DNA of 17,393 nt, taken from the NCBI GenBank assembly GCA_021819225.1, contig JAKARU010000008.1:1-17393 (forward strand), written 5' to 3'. The stretch is from Thermoplasmata archaeon. GTDB lineage: Archaea > Thermoplasmatota > Thermoplasmata > Thermoplasmatales > Thermoplasmataceae. The translations under genes and the position numbers were made by a program. The notes under the pieces were generated by a model that did not search any database, was not told where the DNA came from, and saw nothing but the letters and a program-made list of their open reading frames with translations. Of the stretch, positions 6,377 through 13,561 are shown one piece after another; the stretch's first letter is position 1; every line of letters begins with the position of its first letter.

Positions 6377-8722
6377 TTTTTCCTTTCCTTTCCTGTATTC
6401 ACACCTGTGTTTTCCTATGCTGAATGGCCGGATTATTTCCATGCAGTAAGGACAGAAGGAATAGAAGAGCCTTCTACTGGAAAAATACATGAGTATTGCC
6501 AGAATGGCTCCAGCCACAGATCCTGAAATGATTGTATTCATATCGATAGTATTTCCGGAAAGTGAAACATTTAGGTCCTGGTTATTATTCTTTATACATA
6601 CGATCACAGTTTGGCTTGAATACCTGTTGCTGACAATGATTGTATTTCTCCCATATGGAAGTGTGAGAGTCAAATCAGAGGTGTTATAATGCCCGGTTAT
6701 GTTGTTATATTCAACAGTATACCCGTTTGAGGGTGAGTTTATTTGGACTTTGAGCACACCATAACTTCTCTGAAAGATGATTGTATTATTCCCTGAATCA
6801 TAGCAGGAAGATGCATTCACGGGGTGGTATAACGTCGTATTTAATACCTCAACCATAGATTTATTACTCAGTGAGTTAAATTCTATATACGCTCCGGTGG
6901 ACGTATAATTAGAACCATTTGCCAGTACATGCCAGATGGTGCTGGTTGGTAGTCCCCTCTCGTGAAAAATGTAGCGATAATAGAGGGAATTCACGCATAC
7001 TGATCTGCTTACACGATAGCTAGTGTTGATTACACCATTGAAATATTCCACAGCAAGAGATACATTTACGAGATTTTTCCTGAAAGATGGCATTCTGCCT
7101 AAAGTTAAGTTTCGTGAGAAATCATACCTGGGATCCTGATCCTTCCAGAAGTATCTCTTTTGCAACAGGTGCCCGGAATAAGTTACTGTTATCTGAGAGG
7201 TTATATTTCTTGAATTATTATAAAGATCATCCCATGTCGCTTCTATTGATATTTCCTTGTCGTTATAAGATAATTTCAGCTGCGACAGGATTTCAGAAGT
7301 GAAATTCATTGATATGTTTTCGGTAATCCCGGAATCTCTCATTATACTGGAAAGTGACCAGGAAACGAAATACGACATCCCTCCAATGGTAAAGTTTGCA
7401 AAATTATAAATGTGTCCAGAATTGTTGATTTCCAGGGCCATTACATAGGCGCTTGTGCTTGAATTTTCAACATATGGAAGATATTTTTCAGGCAGGTTCA
7501 GTTCTGTCCTGCCATATCCGTAAATATTCGATTTTAGGAGCGGAATCGAACTTGTGATGTTGTGCATGTGCCCGTAGACAAGCAGTGCCTTGAAGAACTT
7601 CAATCGACTTTCATTTTGCGTTATCACCGGGACATTATCCATTTCCAGTTTGCCATGCCAAGAGGAAAAGTAAGAGCTGATCATAGTCAGGCTGCTTTTT
7701 TCTGTTTCAAATATGCCAGTTTTATTCTGGTTCAGTAAGCCATTGCAGATGAAATTCCCGGAGGAACCATTCACTGAACTGTTTACAATCAACATTCTGG
7801 TATGGATCATCTCAATGTAATTGTGCGAGATACCGGAATAGTTCAACTCACTGGTGGAAAGGAGGGATATATCCGCATTCCAGATTGTCACATTGTCCGG
7901 GGAGGATGCATTGATATACCCTTGAAATGAGCATGATGCATTTAAAATATCGATATATACGGGATGTGCAAGCCTGACTTTAAATGTTGCATTTGTGTCT
8001 TTAGGAGATATGGAAACATTCTCACGAATATGTATCCCTTGTCCAGGATTCATTGAAAAATAGAGTTCTTCCGGTGTGTTTGAAGTGTAATTGACATTTA
8101 TCATTAGCACATTCGCCGGAAAACTTTCATACTTCAACTTGGTGAACGTAAACTTTACAGGGAGGTACCCTCCCGCTGGTTGTCCATTCTTCTCGATTAT
8201 TGCGACCGGATACATCTGGCCATTATACCTGACACTGGAAGTAGAATCAATAAAGGAGTCATTCACTGTCACTGAATCGTCAGAGAATATAACCCTGACG
8301 TGCCCACCTGTGATTGAGGTATTCCTGATAATGACAGTTGCATTGCTTAGATCCAGTGTTCCATGGAAAGTGAATGACGAATCGCAGAGAGTGAGGTGTG
8401 AGGCCCCTTTCCCATTTTCCATGATTATTCGGCCACTTCCAGATTCTATCTGCTCACTTCTGACAGTCACATTGCCTTCAACTATTAGGTAATGGGTAAA
8501 GTTTCCACAGAATTTCAGAGTATATCCAGATAATATGCTGCTGTTTTCCTGATTTACTGTGAGATTTCCATCCATGTAAATCGTATGACTGGTAACACTG
8601 TATGTGCTTGAATATCCGGCAATCAGCCCGTGATCCTGAGAAGAAGAATGATTGCCAGGGGAAGGCATAAAAATCATGAGCGTTACAAGCACCATAAGAA
8701 TGGTAATCTTTTGGGCAGACAT
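6365..8722 (-). CDS. Sequon-rich cell-surface protein with one C-terminal membrane anchor and a Cys/His cytoplasmic tail
   Basis: This 785-residue protein starts with a signal peptide (KITILMVLVTLMIFMPSPG). A long extracytoplasmic part follows, with beta-solenoid-like alternating short strands in residues 40-380. I count nearly forty N-x-S/T sequons, so it is very likely a heavily N-glycosylated surface protein. At about 586-605 it carries FHERGLP followed by WHVLANG, the 'F-x-E-x-GLP ... W-x-V-x-x-NG' motif that recurs in Thermoplasmata surface proteins (recalled knowledge). One helix (about 729-747) anchors the C-terminus. It is followed by RR and a roughly 38-residue tail with C757, C760, H772 and C774 (CxxC-x11-HxC), which could form a small zinc knuckle on the cytoplasmic side. 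ATG 8722 fits the signal peptide and a TATA box upstream. The function is unknown: S-layer component, adhesin or receptor are all possible. The neighbouring glycosyltransferases could modify it. Confidence 0.8.
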   Translation of the reverse strand: MSAQKITILMVLVTLMIFMPSPGNHSSSQDHGLIAGYSSTYSVTSHTIYMDGNLTVNQENSSILSGYTLKFCGNFTHYLIVEGNVTVRSEQIESGSGRIIMENGKGASHLTLCDSSFTFHGTLDLSNATVIIRNTSITGGHVRVIFSDDSVTVNDSFIDSTSSVRYNGQMYPVAIIEKNGQPAGGYLPVKFTFTKLKYESFPANVLMINVNYTSNTPEELYFSMNPGQGIHIRENVSISPKDTNATFKVRLAHPVYIDILNASCSFQGYINASSPDNVTIWNADISLLSTSELNYSGISHNYIEMIHTRMLIVNSSVNGSSGNFICNGLLNQNKTGIFETEKSSLTMISSYFSSWHGKLEMDNVPVITQNESRLKFFKALLVYGHMHNITSSIPLLKSNIYGYGRTELNLPEKYLPYVENSSTSAYVMALEINNSGHIYNFANFTIGGMSYFVSWSLSSIMRDSGITENISMNFTSEILSQLKLSYNDKEISIEATWDDLYNNSRNITSQITVTYSGHLLQKRYFWKDQDPRYDFSRNLTLGRMPSFRKNLVNVSLAVEYFNGVINTSYRVSRSVCVNSLYYRYIFHERGLPTSTIWHVLANGSNYTSTGAYIEFNSLSNKSMVEVLNTTLYHPVNASSCYDSGNNTIIFQRSYGVLKVQINSPSNGYTVEYNNITGHYNTSDLTLTLPYGRNTIIVSNRYSSQTVIVCIKNNNQDLNVSLSGNTIDMNTIISGSVAGAILAILMYFSSRRLFYSFCPYCMEIIRPFSIGKHRCEYRKGKEKSGL

Positions 8723-8750
8723 TGAATATTCCTGCCCTTATATTGCCATG

Positions 8751-8758
8751 TATAAAAA
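8751..8758 (-). promoter_or_regulatory. TATA box for the surface-protein gene
   Basis: On the minus strand TTTTTATA is centred about 33 bases before ATG 8722, which predicts a transcript with a leader of only a few bases. It sits within an 80-base divergent promoter region shared with the aldo/keto reductase. Confidence 0.5.
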
Positions 8759-8772
8759 CGTCTGTCCTAATT

Positions 8773-8780
8773 GTTTAAAT
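8773..8780 (+). promoter_or_regulatory. TATA box for the aldo/keto reductase (leaderless)
   Basis: GTTTAAAT is centred about 25 bases before ATG 8802, the distance expected when transcription begins at the start codon. No Shine-Dalgarno sequence is present, in keeping with leaderless expression. Confidence 0.55.
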
Positions 8781-8801
8781 TGCACTTTTAACTATACTAT
8801 T

Positions 8802-9821
8802 ATGAAGTATACTAGATTTGGAAAGAGCGGGATATATACATCTGTGATTGCCCTTGGTACTATGACATTTGGCGAAACAAATAGCTGGAAACTTGGGGGC
8901 CTGATGCAGGAGCAGGTCAATGAGATGGTCAGGCGGGCCTATGATTATGGGATTAATCTGTATGATACCGCAGACGTATATGATGGAGGGGAGTCCGAGA
9001 TAGCCCTTGGAAGGGCAATTAAAGGCATCAGGGATGAAATTCACATTGCAACTAAAGTGAGGGGAAGGACTGGAAAGGGAATTAACCAGCAGGGTCTTTC
9101 CAGGAGCCACATAGAGAGGTCGGTACATGGCAGCCTTGAGAGACTCGGAACTGACCACATAGATCTGTATCAGGCACATTCTTATGATTTTGATACACCA
9201 GAGGAAGAGACAATAGAGGCTTTCCAGAATCTTGTTGAAAGGGGCCTGATCGATTATCCCGGATTCTCAAACTTCAGCTCCTGGCAGATGGCCAGATTCA
9301 ATGCGATTGCTTCCGAAAGAAATTATGAGATGTACCAGTCAGCCCAGCTGAATTATTCAATTCTGAACAGAGATATAGAGCATCAGGAATTGCCATATAT
9401 CAGGCACGAGAATATGTCGCTGTTATCATGGAGTCCCCTTCAGGGGGGTGTGCTTTCAGGGAAATATGGAAGAAAGGTAGAACTGAGGGCAGGAACGAGG
9501 ATGGGCGACAGAGGGATGATTTTCCCTTATTTTGATCAGGAGAGGGCGCCAGAAATCCTTAAGGTTATCGAGGAAATTAGTGAGGAACAGGATTGCCGTA
9601 TGTCCGCCATTTCACTTGCATGGCTTATTGCAAAGAAGTCCATAGTAATAATTGGTGCCAGGAATCTGGAGCAATTTGAGGAGAACATGTCTGCACTCCA
9701 GGTCAATCTGACAGGTGAACAGATCAGGAGAATTGACGAGGTTTCCATGCAAAGGGAGATGTACCCTGCATGGATGTTCAGGAGAACGTCAGGCAAAAAG
9801 GACTTTGAAATAATTGACTGA
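8802..9821 (+). CDS. Aldo/keto reductase
   Basis: This is a 339-residue NADPH-dependent oxidoreductase of the aldo/keto reductase superfamily, a cytoplasmic (alpha/beta)8 barrel. The catalytic tetrad is complete: D55 and Y60 in the DTADVY stretch, K85 in ATKVRGR, and H126 in DLYQAHS. The C-terminal cofactor-binding part has SWSPLQGGVLSGKY, ISLAWLIAKKSIVIIGARNLEQ split over residues of the last third, and ENMSAL, as in YajO/YhdN-like class members. The length is normal. ATG 8802 gives the usual MKYTRFGKSG N-terminus; the frame is open further upstream, but that part runs through the divergent promoter and the start of the opposite gene. The substrate cannot be told from sequence; carbonyl or aldehyde reduction is the general expectation. 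YPGFSN replaces the common YIGVSN in the strand before the sixth helix, which is unremarkable. It is probably a single-gene transcript. Confidence 0.93.
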   Translation: MKYTRFGKSGIYTSVIALGTMTFGETNSWKLGGLMQEQVNEMVRRAYDYGINLYDTADVYDGGESEIALGRAIKGIRDEIHIATKVRGRTGKGINQQGLSRSHIERSVHGSLERLGTDHIDLYQAHSYDFDTPEEETIEAFQNLVERGLIDYPGFSNFSSWQMARFNAIASERNYEMYQSAQLNYSILNRDIEHQELPYIRHENMSLLSWSPLQGGVLSGKYGRKVELRAGTRMGDRGMIFPYFDQERAPEILKVIEEISEEQDCRMSAISLAWLIAKKSIVIIGARNLEQFEENMSALQVNLTGEQIRRIDEVSMQREMYPAWMFRRTSGKKDFEIID

Positions 9822-9848
9822 ACATTGATTCCACAACATGAATCATTT

Positions 9849-9860
9849 CATTTTTTTCAG
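9849..9860 (+). terminator. T-run after the aldo/keto reductase
   Basis: A run of seven T residues about 30 bases after the reductase stop codon resembles archaeal T-rich intrinsic termination sites. No clear stem is seen, so support is weak. Confidence 0.3.
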
Positions 9861-9977
9861 TCATTACATGATTTGTTCGAAAAGTTAACCAGTACGGTAA
9901 TATTGGAGAATTTTATTGATGACGAATGTTGCTGAGTGCCGAAAAACGTCTTAAATTGACAGTAGCTGATCACGGAT

Positions 9978-10259
9978 TCAAGTGTTTCGATAACGTGGTC
10001 TTATGATTTGATTGTGGTGTCTTATTAGGCCCATAACATACTCCAGTATTGATGGTTTTCTGGATAGAGACGTGACAAATGCAGAAATATGATGAGGATC
10101 AATTTTACATATGGTGGCAGAATAGTAATGAACACCTTCATTTTCCCTCATTTTAAACTTCATAAAAAGCTGCAAACACCTCTTAATATATTTGCCAGGG
10201 CTCCATCCATCCGGATTTTCATCTATCACCCTGGGTGGTAAATGATCAATTAACCGCAT
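9978..10259 (-). CDS. Doubtful small hypothetical protein
   Basis: ATG 10259 opens a 93-codon frame, and the frame is open about 20 codons further upstream without another usual start codon. The product is basic and rich in His, Arg and Ile, with the middle reading KRCLQLFMKFKMRENEGVHY. I recognise no family. It has no Shine-Dalgarno sequence, and His/Arg/Pro content is higher than in neighbouring proteins. TATA-like AT-rich blocks lie 45-70 bases upstream. It may be a lineage-specific small protein, a decayed gene fragment or a chance frame. Confidence 0.25.
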   Translation of the reverse strand: MRLIDHLPPRVIDENPDGWSPGKYIKRCLQLFMKFKMRENEGVHYYSATICKIDPHHISAFVTSLSRKPSILEYVMGLIRHHNQIIRPRYRNT

Positions 10260-10356
10260 GAAATATCTGAGTGAAAGGAATCTGATATCTTCACTGTGAA
10301 TATACCAAAATATATGGATAATTTAAATTTCCTTATTCTCGCGGATTAAGAGCGAA

Positions 10357-11370
10357 TCAGAGTTTATTGTCGACGAATGGCTTGATGGATGGCCTTATCT
10401 TTGTCCAGACCTCGCTTCTTTGTGAGAGATATCTGTTTTCTTCTTCAGTGATGCTTATCCTGAGAGGTTTCTGGAAATAATCGAACCGCTTGTATTCGCC
10501 AAGAATTATTGATTCAAACATTACCTCCATGAATCGAACATAATTATTTTTATCCTGCTTCACAACCTTTGGCTCCCTTGTCCTTGAAGATAAGTAAGCA
10601 GCGATTAGCATAAGCCTCTCCGATATATGCTTCCTTTCATTTGTGTCCCCCAACAGGAACAGATCCCTGAAGCCATAATTACAACCCACAGTCATATCCC
10701 GCAGTATGGAGATCTTCCTGACCTTTCCCATCCTCCGGTATTCCTTCTTCTTCTGGATCTGCGATGGCTTGTACTGAATGAATGTATCCATAGTCCTCCT
10801 TCCTTCTGTGGGGTAAAACAGTATTCCATTATTTTTCGATATACGGGTGAAGAATTCAAGATCCTCTGAGACCCTGAGATTCTTCCATCCATGGTTCTCC
10901 TCGATTATATCCCTTGGAATCACTATTATTTCTGAAAAAAGCATCCTCTTCTCGCGCTGCCTGACAAAAGAATAGAGCAGATCTGCATATGAGATCTCAT
11001 AGACTTTTTCCGGATTGAAGAACACGATATAGTTACCGGTACTGTTCTTGAAAGCCTCGTTTTTTGCCGCCCCCCTGATCATTCCTGCGGACTGGATTAT
11101 CTTCAGTTCTCCGTTTGATTTCTTGATTCCCTCGACTGCAAGTGGATTAATGCCATAAAATGTGTTATTCATGATGAGTATCTCATATTTCAATCCAGTT
11201 TCTTCGGCAATATCGATTATGCTTTCAATAGATTCCTCTAGAAGAGAATCCCTACCTGTAAACATGCAGATAAAGCTTAACCTTACATCAAACTTCTGAC
11301 TTCTTCTCAGTTCATAGAACCTGATCTGTTGCGAATAACTTTCTGGCACTGAATAGAAATATGTAATCAA
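10357..11370 (-). CDS. GT2-like (GT-A fold) glycosyltransferase-related protein lacking the usual acidic motifs
   Basis: The protein has 337 residues from TTG 11370. Residues 28-137 follow the order of a family 2 glycosyltransferase: first strand VRLSFICMFTGRDSLLEESI, an acidic helix, second strand YEILIMNN, then a G-x-x-RGAAKNEAF segment where GT2 enzymes have 'G-x-x-x-ARN-x-G', and YIVFFNPEKVY where the DxD motif belongs. The donor-binding aspartate after the second strand is replaced by Asn-Asn (68-69), and DxD is replaced by NPE (119-121). A WKNLRVSEDLEFFTRI block at 162-177 matches the late GT2 'ED-x-E-x-x-x-R' element. The last 150 residues are basic, helical and unassigned. There is no membrane segment, so it should be cytoplasmic or peripheral. 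The frame is open to 11407, and TTG or GTG (11349) starts are possible; the internal ATG would remove the first strand. It may be a divergent or inactive transferase. Confidence 0.65.
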   Translation of the reverse strand: MITYFYSVPESYSQQIRFYELRRSQKFDVRLSFICMFTGRDSLLEESIESIIDIAEETGLKYEILIMNNTFYGINPLAVEGIKKSNGELKIIQSAGMIRGAAKNEAFKNSTGNYIVFFNPEKVYEISYADLLYSFVRQREKRMLFSEIIVIPRDIIEENHGWKNLRVSEDLEFFTRISKNNGILFYPTEGRRTMDTFIQYKPSQIQKKKEYRRMGKVRKISILRDMTVGCNYGFRDLFLLGDTNERKHISERLMLIAAYLSSRTREPKVVKQDKNNYVRFMEVMFESIILGEYKRFDYFQKPLRISITEEENRYLSQRSEVWTKIRPSIKPFVDNKL

Positions 11371-11531
11371 ATGATAAACCTTTGTTAATTTAGATGGTAA
11401 ATTCTCTCAAATGATCAATTTGTTCCATGTCATGAAATTCCGCAATTTTACTATTTTTGAACAGAATTTTCTGGATGATGCATTAAGATTAAATAATTGA
11501 AGTTAATTTCATTTTAATAAAGGTAATTTCA
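11371..11531. other. Divergent intergenic region between the GT2-like gene and the ABC importer operon
   Basis: These 161 AT-rich bases hold the likely promoters of both flanking genes. On the plus strand gattaaataat is the best TATA candidate. On the minus strand an AT-rich ctaaattaac block lies about 18 bases before TTG 11370. I see no riboswitch-like conserved element or clear operator palindrome. Confidence 0.45.
11488..11498 (+). promoter_or_regulatory. Probable TATA box for the ABC importer operon
   Basis: GATTAAATAAT lies about 40 bases before ATG 11532 and would start transcription near 11518. The resulting short leader would just include the AAAGGT ribosome binding site at 11519-11524, 7 bases before the ATG. 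Confidence 0.45.
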
Positions 11532-12494
11532 ATGAATAGCGCAAACAGAAAAATTTTGGCAATTTCGGCCGTTATCGTGATTGTCGTTGCAGGCCTTGTC
11601 GTATATGATGCAGGCCAGTCCCACAGAGGAATCATGATAGGAGTTAACACAGGCAATACTCAGGGGATCAGGCTGGACAGGATAGTTTCACTGGATCCAG
11701 CTGCAACCACGACCCTGTATGCACTCGGGGCGTACAAATATCTTGTGGGAGGAAATTGCTATGATTCCTATCCTCCCAACGAGAGCCTCCCCAACGTTAC
11801 AGACTATCCAGCCATGAGCATACAGCAGATTGTAAATTTATCTCCGGACGCAGTCATTTCATTCACCAATTACTCCCAGAGCCAGATAAACCAGCTTCTT
11901 TCGCTTGGCATTGATTATGTATTTCTTTCTTCTGGGTCCAATACAAGCTTTGGCCTTATTGAACAGCAGACGACACTCCTCGGGGAACTGACCGGAACAC
12001 AGAGCAATGCTTCCATCATAAACAGATGGATAAACCAGTCCATCTCTGTATTCAGCAATATCAGTGTTCCACAGGTTTACAGCATGTTTTATGCCCTGTA
12101 TCCCGGTTCACACGGAACCTGGACTTCAGGGAATTCAACATTCATGAATCAGATGTTCACGTATGCACATATGAAGAATATCGCTGCCAATGCGTCAGGA
12201 TTTTATGAGATTTCAAATGAGTTGATAGTCAGCGGAAACCCCCAGGTATTGATCCTTGATCAGTATTTCAATGTCTCGCTGGTGAATGAGACGCCATACA
12301 CACAGACATCAGCATATTCATCGCACAGGATATACAGCATTTTCAATGATAATATTTTCCAGGAACCAACATTCAGATCCATATATGGGATATCATGGCT
12401 TATCTACAATGTGTATGGAATTAAGGCAAACCTTCCCGCCTTCCCGATAAATCTTGAATACAATCCAGAACCAGGGCAGGTAATTTCAGAGTAG
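11532..12494 (+). CDS. Membrane-anchored substrate-binding protein of a cobalamin/Fe-siderophore-type ABC importer (BtuF/FepB-like)
   Basis: This 320-residue protein has a single N-terminal hydrophobic helix (about 8-25) after NRK and no lipobox cysteine, so it should be held at the outer face of the membrane by an uncleaved anchor or be released as a secreted protein. The rest is a TroA-superfamily class III binding protein. RIVSLDPAATTTLYALGA (50-67) matches the BtuF/FepB 'RIVSL-x-P-x-x-TE-x-x-x-ALG' start, and IQQIVNLSPDAVISF (97-111) matches the 'IE-x-I-x-x-L-x-PDLVI' element. The long middle helix and the second lobe follow. Several N-x-S/T sites fit an extracytoplasmic location. The usual TE is TT, so the helix-capping glutamate is missing. 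The permease gene overlaps its stop codon by one base, and an ATPase gene follows. The ligand (B12, haem or ferric chelate) cannot be decided from sequence. AAAGGT 7 bases upstream supports this start. Confidence 0.87.
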   Translation: MNSANRKILAISAVIVIVVAGLVVYDAGQSHRGIMIGVNTGNTQGIRLDRIVSLDPAATTTLYALGAYKYLVGGNCYDSYPPNESLPNVTDYPAMSIQQIVNLSPDAVISFTNYSQSQINQLLSLGIDYVFLSSGSNTSFGLIEQQTTLLGELTGTQSNASIINRWINQSISVFSNISVPQVYSMFYALYPGSHGTWTSGNSTFMNQMFTYAHMKNIAANASGFYEISNELIVSGNPQVLILDQYFNVSLVNETPYTQTSAYSSHRIYSIFNDNIFQEPTFRSIYGISWLIYNVYGIKANLPAFPINLEYNPEPGQVISE

Positions 12495-13561
12495 TGAAGA
12501 CCATGTTTGGAAGCAGGATCATCAATATATATGTGAAGAAAAATTTCAGGATGTTCTCATATTCACTGATATTTATTGCGTTTCTTGCTTCCCTTGTTTT
12601 TTCGACTCTTGTTGGGCCTGTAAGTATTCCACTTAAGTACGTAATTGAATCATTCATTTATCAGGCAGGTTATCACGGATTTGTAATTCCTGTAAAATAT
12701 TATGAAATAGTGGTGATTCTGAGGGAGCCTGAAATTATTGGTGCAGCGGCCGTTGGAGCGTCACTTGCTGTAGGAGGAGCCGTGATCCAGAGCATATTCA
12801 GGAATCCAATTTCTGAACCTTATATCACAGGAGTGTCCAGTGGTGCAACCCTAGGGGCAGTCCTTGTCATTACCTTTGGGCTCTATATTTTTGGCACATA
12901 CTCACTTCCAATATTTGCATTCGTTTTCTCGCTTATGACGGTCGGCATGGTCTACATAATGTCCATGAGAAATGGAAGGAGTCCACCTGTGCTGATGCTT
13001 CTTACTGGAATAGCCATCTCACTGTTCATAACCTCAATTGTTGCCCTGCTGCTTTACAGCAGGCCAAACATGGAAAATGAGGTGTTCTTCTGGCTCCTTG
13101 GCTCCCTCCAGGGAATATCCTGGAAGGAAGATACGGTGGTTGTCCCCCTGGTTATCCTCAGTTCTTTGGTTCTCTTTTCAATGAGCAGGGAACTCAACGC
13201 CCTGCAGATGGGAGAAGATCACGCAAAGTCTGTTGGGGTTAACGTAGAGCGAACCAAGGCACTCGCGATAATCATTTCAACCATATCGGTTTCCGCAGTC
13301 GTTTCTATAAGTGGGCTGATTGGATTTGTCGGTCTTATATTCCCACATGTATCAAGACTCATTTTTGGTGGCTCAAACAGGAATGTAATACCGGCTTCTG
13401 CATTTCTGGGTGCGACGTTCCTTATTCTAAGCAACGATCTTGCACACAGCATAGTTTATGGTGAGGTCATACCAATAGGGATAATCACTGGCATAATAGG
13501 TGTTCCATTCTTCATGCTGCTTATGATGAAGATTTCAAACAGGGGTTATTATGACGCTTAA
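12494..13561 (+). CDS. FecCD/BtuC-type ABC importer permease
   Basis: This 355-residue membrane permease of the type II importer class would form a dimer with the ATPase encoded next. It has about ten hydrophobic helices. Family signatures are REPEIIGAAAVGASLAVGGA (77-96), RNPISEPYITGVSSGA (103-118), the ATPase-contacting loop ALQMGEDHAKSVGVN (236-250), GLIGFVGLIFPHVSR (274-288) and the C-terminal IPIGIITGIIGVPFF (326-340). The length is typical (about 330-360). GTG 12494 overlaps the TAG of the binding-protein gene by one base. ATG 12503, three codons later, is an equally acceptable start, and neither has a strong Shine-Dalgarno sequence. The 3' end overlaps the ATPase gene by 11 bases, which points to translational coupling within one operon. 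It moves cobalamin or an iron chelate into the cytoplasm; the exact substrate is unknown. Confidence 0.94.
   Translation: MKTMFGSRIINIYVKKNFRMFSYSLIFIAFLASLVFSTLVGPVSIPLKYVIESFIYQAGYHGFVIPVKYYEIVVILREPEIIGAAAVGASLAVGGAVIQSIFRNPISEPYITGVSSGATLGAVLVITFGLYIFGTYSLPIFAFVFSLMTVGMVYIMSMRNGRSPPVLMLLTGIAISLFITSIVALLLYSRPNMENEVFFWLLGSLQGISWKEDTVVVPLVILSSLVLFSMSRELNALQMGEDHAKSVGVNVERTKALAIIISTISVSAVVSISGLIGFVGLIFPHVSRLIFGGSNRNVIPASAFLGATFLILSNDLAHSIVYGEVIPIGIITGIIGVPFFMLLMMKISNRGYYDA

Larger units (their letters stand above)
9822..10356. other. Gene-poor stretch of about 535 bases
   Basis: The region lies between the aldo/keto reductase and a minus-strand GT2-like gene. Neither strand shows a convincing conserved gene. 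One minus-strand frame (10259 to 9978) is open for 93 codons and is listed separately. I see no tRNA, transposase fragment, direct repeat or long inverted repeat. The AT-rich block at about 10303-10330 could hold a minus-strand promoter for that ORF or simply be the trailer of the GT2-like gene. Confidence 0.5.

Noticed and set aside
8091..8492. 133-codon plus-strand ORF opposite the surface-protein gene
   Set aside because: Shadow of the minus-strand surface protein, with no start signals or recognisable domain.
8652..8801. N-terminal extension of the aldo/keto reductase in the open frame
   Set aside because: It would cross the divergent promoters and the signal-peptide codons of the opposite gene; family alignment begins at MKYTRFGKSG (8802).
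10080..10150. ATGATGA with a later TAATGA, resembling C and C' boxes of a guide RNA
   Set aside because: No CTGA D boxes at fitting distances and no terminal stem.
11371..11531. Cobalamin riboswitch or iron-repressor operator before the ABC operon
   Set aside because: No conserved B12-box-like core or clear palindrome seen, and the predicted leader is only about 15 bases.
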